Assembly (NCBI GenBank): GCA_946807835.1
Contig: OX327683.1
Location: 13,645,001-13,709,000 of the forward strand
DNA: 64,000 nt
Direction: 5' to 3'
Origin: Ailanthus altissimus
Lineage: Eukaryota > Streptophyta > Magnoliopsida > Sapindales > Simaroubaceae
The notes beneath the pieces were generated by a model. It was not told the DNA's origin, made no database searches, and worked only from the letters and a program-made list of their open reading frames with translations. Positions 1 through 11,834 of the stretch are shown piece by piece (position 1 is the first letter of the stretch; every line of letters starts with the position of its first letter). The position numbers and the translations under genes are program-made.

Positions 1-1427
1 AACTATTCAAAACTCTTCAATTAACTTGAATATCTATAGTACGTCTTTGCTGACTTCTCAAGCCGCAACACATTCTACCTCTAAGGTAGAATTAGCTATA
101 GACATTTACTTACATACATTTAACTAGCTCGGATATTGATAAACAGAAACACATAACTAGATATAGACTTTCTACCTTCCAAATCAGACGAAAATCTGAA
201 TATGTACATCCTTTCATTTGTAAGAAATATTTCTCTATATTATATAAACTTATCCTCTATACCTGTCAGGTATTTCAGATATGTTTCACAACCATTTATG
301 GTCGTGATCTGGATTTAACAGATACCAACTTGTAACACTTACAACTATCTAAATTCAGATTTCGTACATAAGATAGGCATTAAGCTATTTCTAGCTTATA
401 TATCTGAGACCTTAGACACTCTAACTCTCTCATCTTCTTCTCGAGAATACTTCCTCTGAGAAAGATGAATGCCATATCTAAAAAGGACTTTAACTGTCTC
501 ACAGTCAATCAAGTTGTACTTTTTTATGAACTTAGTCTATATATGAAGATTGAGAGAGTCATGTAAGCTTCCTAGCTATATCTCCATAAAGCCTTATACA
601 TAATATATAGGAAGTCTCTCTCAAATCTTTTATGAAGAAGTTCATTACGCAGATAACACTTATCTGATTTACTTGCTATATTCCAACATCGTTTCCAATA
701 TTGTGTATATATTTTCCACTTTAGAGAACTAAAAAGATAATCATACTCCCACTGCCCTTTTTGAACACATACGCTTCCTCTTCATTCTTGATAAAATCAG
801 ACTTTCTGATTTCATCATATATACAAAGATTCCAGCTTCGAGAAAAACTACTTAAGTCCATAGATAGACTTCCTCAGTTTGCACATTATATTAGAAGTTA
901 GGCTTAGATGCAAAAACATCAAGTTGTTCTATGCAAATCTCTTATTCGAGATATATATCCCAGAACACCTTATTTACATCCATTAGCCAGTTTTCAAATT
1001 ACAATATGCGACAATAGCCAACAAGATCCAAATTGACTTTGGTATGGTTACTGATGAAAAAGGTTTCCTCATTACTGATCCTAGATCTCTGAGTGTAACC
1101 TTTCAACATTAGTCAGGCCATGAAGGACTATTCCTTCAGATAGGGCCTACAATTCCACTGCGTAAACTGATTTACTGCTAATAGAAACAGTTTCTACATG
1201 AAGCACAACTAAGTCCTAGACTTAATTTTGAATTTTATGGTATCTTGTCATTTTCCTTAAACGATGTCAAACATCGTATCTTCATAAGTGAAAGGATCAT
1301 TTTCTTCGACTAAGAAAACACTAAGTTTACCTTCAGGTATCAAACATACCTAAATGATGACTTTGATATCCTTTTCGACCTATGATCATAGTGTGTTAAA
1401 GGTATTTCACTTAATTAAAATTAAAAC
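1..1427 (-). pseudogene. Copia-1 reverse transcriptase / RNase H remnant
   Basis: A decayed pol segment on the minus strand. Around 960-1060 the minus strand reads like the Copia RT block before the IWQMDVKTAFLNG-type motif. Around 700-780 lies the degraded YVDDIL-type block, and the leftmost 250 bases match the RNase H end. The segment is collinear with 41633-42950 of Copia-2, where the same blocks are a little better preserved. Frames are broken throughout by stops and indels. It is cut at 1427 by the Tekay insertion and continues at 11835. Confidence 0.75.
1423..1427. repeat. Target-site duplication of Tekay element, left copy (AAAAC)
   Basis: AAAAC directly abuts the TG end of the left LTR. 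The same five bases follow the CA end of the right LTR at 11830-11834. Confidence 0.93.
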
Positions 1428-4206
1428 TGAGAGGACCCGACCCGAGACCCTCTACTATAGATCCCAGCGGCCCTGCCGGGCACCCCGACGGAAGTTCCTC
1501 CGAACCTAACTGGGTAAGTTAAGAAATTCCGCGAGGCGAACCCCTTTTTAATTCTTGTTACTACTAAGAAGATCTAGCAATATACATGAAAACGACATCT
1601 TAGTTTTAAAAACAAATGGATAGAGTTTCCCCTGTTTTTCGAAAAATCCATATAAACCTGCAAAGAAATTTCACTTCTAATTCCAACACATCTCTATTCT
1701 ACCAATTCGGACCTCCGGTCCTTTTCAAATCAAATCCAACACAACTCAATTACTTCGTGTAAATCACAAAATAAGCATAATCATAAAAAGTAAAAACGAT
1801 CATCATAAACTGGAAATCTCTTCTTGATTCAACACATATTTACAAATATACATGCCTACAACTATTATGTATAAAGTAAAGAGTGCTATTAGCACATTTA
1901 CATGTACACAAATTATCTTTGGATTCGGCCCACTACTCGGCGATAGGAGAATCAGCAGCTTGCGTTCCGAGACCTCCACCTGGGAAAGGGGTTTAAAACA
2001 TAAAACATAAAACATAAATCGAGTGAGCTAAAGGAGCTCAGTGAGTGTAAATGAGAATTCAATTACAAGAATATTATACAAAGATAGCAATTTCTAAAGT
2101 ACATGCAGAAATTATGTTTCTAAAACGGATGTAAAATTATAAAACGGTTTCTAATATCATATGCTAATGAAATCTTGCCGAGCGGGTTTTATCTACATCT
2201 TTGGAAAACTATATTCAGAATTTGTATAACATAATAACTGCTGTGTGCATATAAATGCATAAATGCTATCGGTAAATCGAAAACTAGTAAAATCCTTGCT
2301 CGGCCATTTTCTTTCTAAACTGTACCAATGGTAACCCTAAAGCTCTATACCCATGCAGCAACTCAACTAGCACCGCATACGTGAGTAGGTCACGGGGCAC
2401 CTCAACTAGCAGCACCCACAGTGACATCTCAAGACATCTCACTGGCTACGCAGTGGAATCCTACATCGCATGCATATAGCGAGACAATATCCCGTACACA
2501 TAGAGCGACTCACATTACTCGACATCCCGACTTCTCGGAGTTAGTGACACACCCCCAAGACCTGCCCATGTACACGGGATATACCGGCCGGGTCTAATAC
2601 AATCATCACCACTATAATCTGAGGGTACCAATGGCCTTAAAACAAATGCAGAAATTTTAAAACTGTTTCACAAATCGATCATGTAAAAGCATGTCTATTA
2701 ATATATCAAGATTATAAATCATGTTTATGTATTGAAAGCTCATAAAACATACATAGTCATTGTGCGAAAACATAATAACCGAAAAGTAAAAGAAATGGCA
2801 GATTTCCACTCACAACCGCTCCGCGCTCAATTTCGCTCCCGATTCCTGCTCCCGTTAATGCTCTCGGTTATCCTCACCTACGCACCATAAATGACATTTA
2901 GAACCAAATCGAACACTAGAATCTCATTTAACTACTAAATGCCCTAATCGGCATACAAAGCTCGGATGTAAACTACTTCCCGATTTTAGTTACGGAGCCA
3001 TAATAGAAACTAACTCACCATCCGGCGCCCTGAAAATTATTGAACACCTTATAATTTGATTGGACATACTTGCCCTTCACCTTTCCAACATGGACAATTA
3101 TGTCCCATTTTCTTCATTTTTGGATTTTTTCATCAACCATATACATTCAATTCACAATATGCATCATTTACACACAACAATTCAATCAAAACACCACTTA
3201 ATTCCTAACTTTCCTAAAGTGGCAGAATTTCACCCTAGGTTCCAACACATTCCTTTTCTCAATTTCTTGTTCCAATTACAACAAAATCATGCTAATTTCA
3301 TTCTAAAGCCCTAATTACAATCAATTGAAATCTCTACAACAAAATCACCAAAAACCCTAATTCTCACCTTGCCAATTTCTTCAAATTGATGACTCCTTCA
3401 AGCTCCAAACTAGAATTCAACTTAATCTAAGCCAAGAATACACATAAGAACATCAATTAACACATTCTTGAATTCTCACTTATCAAACTCATAAAAGATG
3501 CATTTCTTACCTCTTTTTCTTGAATTTTCACTAATAGAGACTTCAATTGAGCTTAAGGATTGGTTTGTAACCTTAATTTGGCTTGATTACACATGAAAAA
3601 TCATGGAAAAAAACTTGAATAGTCACTGTAGCAGCACCCCCCTTTAAAGCTCGAATTTCTCTCTTTTTCTTTGGCTAAGTGTTGGTTTTGATCTCTCTTC
3701 AAATTTTTACACACTTCTAACATATATATAGTGCTCCCTCAATTTACCATTTTGCCCTTCAACTTACTTAAAACTTCTAATTTGCCATTAGTTAAAAACT
3801 AATTATGTAATTAGTTCATTTGTAACTATTTAGTTAGAATAGTTCAAAGAACTAACTAGAACTTCCAACTTGGCAATCCATGAGATTTCTTCTAATTGGT
3901 CCATTCTCTAATATATGGATTATGTTTCTCAACAAAGGCTTGTTCCATACATAACCCTTAAATGAAAATTCATGTAGTAAATTAGAATTTTCTTTTCCAA
4001 GCCAATAGAGAAAAATTCTAAAAATATTCTAGGGTTGTCCAGCGCACCGATCGAGTGTGAAATTACCAAATTAGGTCTAATATCTCTCACGTGCACTATA
4101 AAGAAAATATTTCTAATAGGGTTAAAATCGAGTAACCCTACGGTGTCTTATTTGTTCTATACCGAAATCTAGGCGCCAATACTACTAATAGGGATTGGAT
4201 ATTACA
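1428..4206 (-). repeat. Tekay 3' LTR
   Basis: It starts TGAGAGGACC and ends ATATTACA on the plus strand and matches 9055-11829 nearly base for base. It is the 3' LTR because the coding strand is minus. A GC-rich block at 1430-1545 is the U5 end. The 84-codon plus-strand frame at 3060-3314 occurs in both LTRs only because the LTRs are near-identical, and I do not call it a gene. Confidence 0.93.
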
Positions 4207-4220
4207 ATTTCACCCTTCAT
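4207..4220 (-). other. Tekay polypurine tract
   Basis: On the minus strand ATGAAGGGTGAAAT ends exactly at the 3' LTR. This is the expected place for the plus-strand primer. The tract is purine-rich but interrupted by T. Confidence 0.6.
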
Positions 4221-4244
4221 TATAAAAAATTTCGTCCTCGAAAT

Positions 4245-4853
4245 TTAAATCATACCTGTCTCAAAGAGGTGAGGATGTTGGACTCGCATCTGATCTTCAC
4301 GTTCCTACGTGGCTTCTTCTACCCCATGGTTCATCCATATCACCTTAACTAAGGGAATGCTTTTGTTACGAAGGACTTGCTCTTTCCGGTCTAGGATTTG
4401 CACAGGCTTCTCTTTGTAGGTCAAGTTTTCGTTCAATTCTACCAGTTGTTCCCTTAGGATGTGTGAAGGATCTGCTATATACTTGCGAAGCATAGAAACA
4501 TGAAACACATCATGGATTCTAGCCAGATTTTCGGGTAACCGTAGACGATATGCTACCTTTCCAACTCTTTCAACTATCTCGTACGGTCCAATATATCGGG
4601 GACTCGGCTTTCCTCGCCTCTCGAATCTTAGTACTCCTTTCCATGGTGATATCTTCAGAAAGACCTTATCAGCAATCTCAAGCTCTAAGTCTCTTCTTTT
4701 GTTATCTGCATAACTTTTCTGTCTATCATTACCTGTTTTCAATCTCTGCCTGATAAGTTGAATCTTTTCCGAAGTAATCTGAACAATTTCGGGGCCAATC
4801 AGTTTCCTTTCACCTACCTCATCCCAACAAATTGGAGTTCTGCACTTTCTTCC
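4245..4853 (-). pseudogene. Tekay integrase C-terminal part and chromodomain (end of gag-pol)
   Basis: The last part of the minus-strand polyprotein, in frame from 4853 to a TAA at 4245-4247. It carries the integrase C-terminal module (frame open 4305-4742, with LRFERRGKPSPRYIGPYEIV) and then a chromodomain-like tail containing VKVIWMNHGVEEAT. In chromoviruses this domain is thought to direct integration to marked chromatin. An in-frame TAG at 4305-4307 lies where the chromodomain normally has the Trp of its ATWE motif, so it cuts the domain in half. Twenty further codons match the usual end. Confidence 0.88.
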
Positions 4854-5695
4854 TTACAATGCCTCATATGGTGCCATTCCGATGCTAGTCTGGTAGCTAT
4901 TATTGTAGGCGAACTCCATTAGCGGCAGATGAGTATCCCAACTCCCCTTAAACTCCATAACACATGCTCTAAGCATATCTTCAAGTGTCTGAATTGTCTG
5001 TTCCGACTGACCATCCGTCTGAGGATGAAAGGCCGTACTGAAACTCAATTTTGTACCTAGAGCTTTCTGTAAACTGGGCCAAAATCGAGAAGTGAACCGT
5101 GGATCCCTGTCAGACACAATGGACACGGAACTCCATGGAGTTGTACCACCTCATCTACGTACAACTGGGCTAATTTATCTAAAGAACAACTACTTCTGAT
5201 GGGTAGCAAGTGAGCAGATTTCGTCAGTCTATCAACAATCACCCATATTGCGTCATTGCCTCTCTGGCTACGCGGAAGTCCTACTACGAAGTCCATCGTT
5301 ATTCTTTCCCATTTCCACTCCAGAATCGGAAGGGGTTGCAAGAGCCTTGCAGGTTTCTGATGCTCCGCTTTTACTTGTTGGAAAGTTAGGCATCTCGAGA
5401 CAAATTCAGCTATATCTTTCTTCATGCCCTTCCACCAGTAGTGCTCTTTTAGGGTATGGTACATCTTTGTGCTCCCGGGATGCATAGCATATGCAGAAGA
5501 ATGAGCTTCTTCCATAATCTCTCTTCTTAACTCATTTACATCCGGAACACATAACCTCCGACCCAAGGTTACTATACCATCCTCGGTCACTGAAAGATCC
5601 TTCCGCTGCCCGGACTCAATTTCACCCTTTAATTTAACTACTTGTGGATCTTGAGTCTGTAGTTCTTTGATCCGATCGACCAATATTGAACGGAC
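4854..5695 (-). pseudogene. Tekay integrase zinc finger and catalytic core
   Basis: A minus-strand integrase. The frame 5683-5057 holds the HHCC zinc-binding part (HPGSTKMYHTLKEHYWW then CLTFQ, where the usual CxxC has lost one Cys) and the first core block with TMDFVVGLPRS (first Asp). One base is lost near 5130, so the core continues in another frame (5126-4854) with [10 protein letters not shown] (second Asp) and [11 protein letters not shown] (catalytic Glu). An in-frame TAA ends this piece at 4854-4856, after PYEAL. A TAG at 5696-5698 separates it from RNase H. This is a normal chromovirus integrase with a frameshift and flanking stops. Confidence 0.9.
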
Positions 5696-6310
5696 CTAAA
5701 ATGTGGCTAATAATGCTCCCGAATCTGATAATTCTAATTTTACACCTAAAGACCTTAATTCTATCAACATCAATAGATATGCGACCTTCAAGTGAGCTAT
5801 TGAACTGACAGGCTTCTTGCTGAGAGCATCTGCTACCACGTTAGCTTTTCCTGGATGGTACTCCAAGGTGCACTCATAATCTTTAATAAGCTCCAGCCAC
5901 CTTCTCTGCCTCATATTCAATTCTTTCTGAGTGAACAAGTACTGCAGGCTCTTATGATCCGTAAAGATCTTGCAAGGAACCCCATACAAATAATGCCTCC
6001 AAATTCTTAAAGCAAAAACTACTGCAGCTAGTTCTAGGTCATGTGTAGGATAATTCTGTTCATGCTTCTTTAATTGTCTGGATGCATAGGTTATTACTTT
6101 CTCCTTCTGCATTAGCACACAACCTAGACCTTGCCTGGAAGCATCACAATATATGGTAAAACCGTCATTCCCTGACGGAAGTGTAAGCACAGGGGCCGAC
6201 GTCAACCTTCTCTTTAGCTCTTCGAAGTTCTGCTGGCACGCTTTCGACCATATAAACTTCTCTTCTTTCCGGGTTAACTTAGTCAGAGGAGCGGCTATCC
6301 TTGAGAATCC
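5696..6310 (-). pseudogene. Tekay RNase H domain
   Basis: In the same frame as the RT piece before it. The minus-strand reading has [17 protein letters not shown] (first acidic residue), [13 protein letters not shown] and [11 protein letters not shown], the order seen in Ty3/Gypsy RNase H. It is bounded by TAG stops at 6311-6313 (after YYRKFI) and 5696-5698. The first in-frame Met is at 6205, but the domain starts upstream of it, so this is polyprotein and not a separate gene. Confidence 0.9.
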
Positions 6311-8614
6311 CTATATAAACTTCCTATAATATCCGGCCAAACCCAAGAAACTACGGATCTCCGTCACGTTCGTAGGCTGTCTCCAATTCACTATTGCTTC
6401 GATCTTCTGGGGATCTACTGCTACCCCTTCTGCAGAGATTACATGCCCCAAAAATGCAACTCTATCTAGCCAAAATTGACATTTACTAAGTTTGGCATAC
6501 AACCGATGCTCCCTTAAGGTCTGCAAAACTATCCTCAAATGTTCTGTATGCTCTTTCTCGCTGCTTGAATAAACCAATATATCATCAATAAATACTATCA
6601 CAAACCGATCTAAATAGAATCTAAAAACTCTGTTCATAAGATCCATAAAAGCAGCTGGGGCATTAGTCAACCCAAAAGGCATAATCAAAAATTCATAATG
6701 CCCATATTGGGTCCTAAAGGCCGTTTTAGGAACATCTTCCTCCTGCATCTTCAGTTGATGATAGCCGGACCTCAGATCTATCTTGGAAAATACTCTGGCT
6801 CCTTGCAGCTGATCAAACAAATCATCAATTCTCGGAAGTGGATATTGATTACGCACCGTTACTTTATTCAGCTCCCGGTAATCAATGCACAATCTCATGC
6901 TTTCATCTTTCTTCTTCACAAACAAAACCGGTGCACCCCAAGGAGAAGTACTCGGTCTAACGAAACCCTTATTCACCAACTCTTCCAACTGAACCTTCAG
7001 TTCTTTCAATTCTGAAGGAGCCATTCTGTAGGGTGCTTTAGAAATTGGTTGTGTTCCAAGGGCTACTTCTATTTTAAACTCTATCTCTCTATCCGGAGGC
7101 AATCCCAGAAGATCTTCGGGGAATACATTCGAAAACTCTCTCACCACCGGAATATCCTCCAATTTCGTTCCACCATCTCTTACGTCTATGGCATAGACTA
7201 AGTAACCCTGACATGACTTTCGAAGCATCTTTCTTGCCTTCATTACCGACACCATGCTGGCGGAAAGTGATTTCCGCACCCCGCGGAAAATAACTTCCGT
7301 TCCGCTAGGGCTACATAATCTAAATTCTTTCCGGAAGCAATCCACTGAGGCTCGATATTTAGACAACCAGTCCATCCCTAAAATCACATCAAACTCACTG
7401 ATGGCCAACACAATCAAATCCGCCATAAACTCTTGGCTTTCAATACTAATTTTACTACTCCTATACACCGTTTCTGCTACAATGGAGTCTCCGGTAGGAA
7501 GAGACACTACTACCGCGCCATCTACTAACTGGGGCGCTATACTAGCATTTGCAGCAAACTCCACGGAAATAAAAGAATGGGTCGCTCCAGGATCTATCAG
7601 TACATAAGCATTTCGATCAAAAACTGACATGGTACCTGTCACAACTTCTGGGGCCGCATCCGCCTCCTGTTGGGTCACCGCAAATACCCTAGCCTGGGTA
7701 TGCGGTTTCACTTGTGATCCACCGGATGATCCTCCTCGACCGGCGCCCCTACCAGGCTGGCTCGCACTGCTCAATCTTCTGAATTGGGGACCTCCTCGCA
7801 TCTGCCCTCGACCGCCGCTGGTTTGTCCTGGAGCTGGTGGTCTATCTTCTGGCTTGCTGCTAGCTCCATCATTCGGGCAATCTCTCATGTAGTGACCCTC
7901 TTGCCCGCACTTATAACACCCGGTAGTCCCCTTCCTACAATCCCCCGGATGGGCCTTGCCACATCTATTACACACCGGGAAATTCTTCCAACTCTCCTTA
8001 GTGCTTCGAAATTCGGCGGATGGTTGCCGAACGGAAGCTTGGCTGGATTGAGCTCCTTGGCTTGGCTTCCGACTGCTGGACCATGAAGATCTCTCCTCTG
8101 TTCGGGGGGATTTACTCGGTCCTCCTCGAGAACTACCTGACCAGCCTCTTTTCTGACCCTGCTCTTTCAGTTTAGGGATGGCCGTCATGCTTCTTTCAAC
8201 CCGTGTTGCAGCTTCCACCAATGATCCATACTGAGTGTGGGCTGCCGATACTACGTACGCCCTGATTCGTGGATTGAGACCCACTGCAAAATGGTTAGCC
8301 TTCTGCTCTTCATTATCGGCTATAAATAGAACGGCACGAAGGAGCTCCGAAAACTTCTTCTCGTACTCAGCCACCGAGAGGGAACCTTGTTCGAGCTTGA
8401 AGAATTCTTCTATCTTCGCATCTTTATAACTTTTGGGGTAGAACTTATTTAGAAATTCCTCTTTGAAAAGCGCCCAAGACACCCCATCGGCGTTTCTCTT
8501 TTGCAAGGCCTTCCACCAATCCTTCGCTCCTTCTTTCAATAGAAATGCAGAGTATACCACCATCTGCTCTTCCGTACATCCCATAACCTGAAAATTTTCT
8601 TCATTGTTCTCTAA
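6311..8614 (-). pseudogene. Tekay gag C-terminal part, protease and reverse transcriptase
   Basis: The longest open piece of the Tekay polyprotein (757 codons from a Met at 8584). In order: capsid region (roughly the first 110 residues), a Ser/Arg/Gly-rich linker, a CX2CX4HX4C zinc knuckle ([14 protein letters not shown], near residue 222), an aspartic protease and a reverse transcriptase with [20 protein letters not shown] and the catalytic FIDDILVYS. The protease reads [12 protein letters not shown]. The usual third position of D-S/T-G is Pro here, which could impair cleavage. It ends at an in-frame TAG (6311-6313) just after the RT. Confidence 0.93.
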
Positions 8615-8902
8615 CTAAGATAGAGCTCTCTCGGGATCTCCGGTTCCATCATAAGCCTTAGCGCCCAATTTCTTGGCGCGTTCAATGGACACTCCGGTCT
8701 CTTGCGGCTGTTGGATCGCCGCTGCTAGTATCTGGGCCATTTGAGCTATATTCACATTTCCACCCTCTGGCTCAGCGGGTTGAGATGATTCAGGAGGGGT
8801 CTGAGGCGTAGGAACATTTACTGACTCATTTCCCTGCTCCTCTTCAGGTGCAAAAGCCTCCGTAGCTGCTCTCCTAGTACGTGGGCCTCCACGATGATGC
8901 AT
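8615..8902 (-). pseudogene. Tekay gag N-terminal part
   Basis: The start of gag-pol. I choose the ATG at 8902 (MHHRGGPRTRRAA) over the more upstream ATG at 8998, because the extra residues are unlike gag and lie near the primer site. The segment is acidic and Pro/Gln-rich and ends GDPERALS before an in-frame TAG at 8615-8617. The frame continues directly into the capsid region, so the stop is a nonsense mutation and not a gene boundary. Confidence 0.82.
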
Positions 8903-9039
8903 ATTTTCTGAAAATTTAGTGATGCAAATGATTATCAAATGCAAAGGATTCGACTTTCTAAACTTAGAAAAATATGCAAGCAATTTCAATAATCTCATTC
9001 TAAAAATGAACTTTTTTTTACTAAAACTTCAAAAACCGT

Positions 9040-9051
9040 GCTCTGATACCA
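9040..9051 (-). other. Tekay primer binding site (initiator tRNA-Met)
   Basis: The minus strand reads TGGTATCAGAGC, the standard 12-nt complement of the 3' end of plant initiator tRNA-Met, three bases inside the 5' LTR. Confidence 0.93.
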
Positions 9052-9054
9052 CTC

Positions 9055-11829
9055 TGACAGGACCCGACCCGAGACCCTCTACTATAGATCCCAGCGGCCT
9101 TGCCGGGCACCCCAACGAAAGTTCCTCCGAACCTAACTGGGTAAGTTAAGAAATTTCGCGAGGCGAACCCCTTTTTAATTCTTGTTACTACTAAGAAGAT
9201 CTAGCAATATACATGAAAACAACATCTTAGTTTTAAAAACAAACGAACAGAGTTTCCCCTGTTTTTCAAAAAATCCATATAAACCTGCAAAGAAATTTCA
9301 CTTCTAATTCCAACACATCTCCATTCTACCAATTCGGACCTCCGGTCCTTTTCAAATCAAATCCAACATAACTCAATTACTTCGTGTAAATCACAAAATA
9401 AGTATAATCATAAAAAGTAAAAACGATCATCATAAACTGGAAATCTCTTCTTCTTGATTCAATACATATTTACAAATATACATGCCTACAACTATTATGT
9501 ATAAAGTAAAGAGTGCTATTAGCACATTTACATGTACAAAAATTATCTTTGGATTCGGCCCACTACTTGGCGATAGGAGAATCAGCAGCTTGCGTTCTGA
9601 GACCTCCACCTGGGAAAGGGGTTTAAAATATAAAACATAAAACGAGTGAGCTAAAGGAGCTCAGTGAGTGTAAATGAGAATTCAATTACAAGAATATTAT
9701 ACAAAGATAGCAATTTCTAAAGTACATGCAGAAATTATGTTTCTAAAACGGATTTAAAATTGTAAAACGGTTTCTAATATCATATGCTAATGAAATCTTG
9801 CTGAGCGGGTTTTATCTACATCTTTGGAAAACTATATTCAGAATTTGTATAACATAATAACTGCTGTGTGCATATAAATGCATAAATGCTATCGGTAAAT
9901 CGAAAACTAGTAAAATCCTCGCTCGGCCATTTTCTTTCTAAACTGTACCAATGGTAACACTAAAGCTCTATACCCACGCAGCGACTCAACTAGCACCGCA
10001 TACGTGAGTAGGTCATGGGGCACCTCAACTAGCAGCACCCACAGTGACATCTCAAGACATATCACTGGCTACGTAGCGGAATCCTACATCGCATGCATAT
10101 AGCGAGACAATATCCCATACACATAGAGCGACTCACATGACTCGTCATCTCGACTTCCCAGAGTTAGTGACACACCCCCAAGACCTGCCCATGTGCACGG
10201 GATATACCGGCCGGGTCTAATACAATCATCACCACTATAATCTGAGGGTACCAATGGCCTTAAAACAAATGCAAAAATTTTAAAACTGTTTCACAAATCG
10301 ATCATGTAAAAGCATGTCTATTAATATATCAAGATCATAAATCATGTTTATGTATCGAAAGCTCATAAAACATACATAGTCATTGTGCGAAAACATAATA
10401 ACCGAAAAGTAAAAGAAATGGCAGATTTCCACTCACAACCGCTCCGCGCTCAATTTTGCTCCCGATTCCTGTCCCGTTAACGCTCTTGGTTATCCTCATC
10501 TACGCGCCATAAATGATATTTAGAACCAAATCGAACACTAGAATCTCATTTAACTACTAAATGCCCTAATCGGCATACAAATCCCGGATGTAAACTACTT
10601 CCTAATTTTAGTTACGGAGCCATAATTGAAACTAACTCACCATCCGGCGCCTTGAAAATTATTGAACACCTTATAATTTGATTGGACATACTTGCCCTTC
10701 ACCTTTCCAACATGGACAATTATGTCCCATTTTCTTCATTTTTGGGTTTTTTCATCAACCATATACATTCAATTCACAATATGCATCATTTACACACAAC
10801 AATTCAATCAAAACACCACTCAATTCCTAACTTCCCTAAAATGGCAGAATTTCACCCTAGGTTCCAACACATTCCTTTTCTCAATTTCTTGTTCCAATTA
10901 CAACAAAATCATGCCAATTTCATTCTAAAGCCCTAATTACAATCAATTGAAATCTCTACAACAAAATCACCAAAAACCCTAATTCTCACCTTGCCAATTT
11001 CTTCAAATTGATGACTCCTTCAAGCTTCAAACTAGAATTCAACTCAATCTAAGCCAAGAATACACATAAGAACATCAATTAACACATTCTTGAATTCTCA
11101 CTTATCAAACTCATAAACGATGCTTTTCTTACCTCTTTTTCTTGAATTTCCACTAATAGAGACTTCAATTGAGTTTAGGGATTGGTTTGTAACCTTAATT
11201 TGGCTTGATTACACATGAAAAAGCATGAAAAAAAAACTTGAATAGTCACTGTAGCAGCACCCCCCTTTGAAGCTCGAATTTCTCTCTTTTGTTTTGGCTA
11301 AGTGTTGGTTTTGATCTCTCTTCAAATTTCTACACACTTCTAACATATATATAGTGCTTCCTCAATTTACCATTTTGCCCTTCAACTTACTTAAAACTTC
11401 TAATTTTCCATTAGTTAAAAACTAATTATATAATTAGTTCATTTGTAACTATTTAGTTAGAATAGTTCAAAGAACTAACTAGAACTTCCAACTTGGCAAT
11501 CTATGAGATTTCTTCTAATTGGTCCATTCTCTAATATATGGATTATGTTTCTCAACAAAGGCTTGTTCCATACATAACCCTTAAATGGAAATTCATGTAG
11601 TAAATTAGAATTTTCTTTTCCAAGCCAATAGAGAAAAATTCTAAAAATATTCTAGGGTTGTCCGGCGCACCGATCGAGTGTAAAATTACCAAATTAGGTC
11701 TAATATCTCTCACGTGCACTATAAAAACAATATTTCTAATAGGGTTAAAATCGAGTAACCCTACGGTGTCTTATTTGTTCTATACCGAAATCTAAGCGCC
11801 AATACTACTAATAGGGATTGGATATTACA
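9055..11829 (-). repeat. Tekay 5' LTR
   Basis: The twin of 1428-4206 with TG..CA ends. It is the 5' LTR in the element's orientation because it adjoins the primer site. It starts TGACAGGACC where the other copy has TGAGAGGACC. The first 130 bases differ at five positions; longer stretches look more alike. Confidence 0.93.
11345..11353 (-). promoter_or_regulatory. Likely TATA box of Tekay 5' LTR
   Basis: The minus strand has CTATATATATG about 480 bases into the LTR, in a plausible U3 position. The same run is kept in the 3' LTR near 3724-3732. No start site can be proved from sequence. Confidence 0.4.
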
Positions 11830-11834
11830 AAAAC
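11830..11834. repeat. Target-site duplication of Tekay element, right copy (AAAAC)
   Basis: AAAAC directly follows the CA end of the 5' LTR and matches 1423-1427. Copia-1 sequence resumes here. Confidence 0.93.

Larger units (their letters stand above)
1428..11829 (-). mobile_element. Tekay/Del-type Ty3/Gypsy chromovirus, full length
   Basis: A complete 10.4-kb element inserted in Copia-1. It has two 2.78-kb LTRs with TG..CA ends, a 5-bp target-site duplication, an initiator-Met primer site at 9040-9051 and one minus-strand gag-pol reading frame (8902 to 4245) ending in a chromodomain. Very long LTRs plus an integrase-linked chromodomain fit the Tekay (Del) chromovirus lineage. The LTRs differ by only a few percent by eye, mostly transitions, so the insertion is fairly young. 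The polyprotein nevertheless has five in-frame stops and one frameshift, so this copy cannot act on its own. Confidence 0.92.

Noticed and set aside
3060..3314. 84-codon plus-strand frame repeated at 10682-10936
   Set aside because: It is present twice only because it lies in the two near-identical Tekay LTRs. His/Asn/Phe-rich reading of AT-rich DNA with no recognisable domain.
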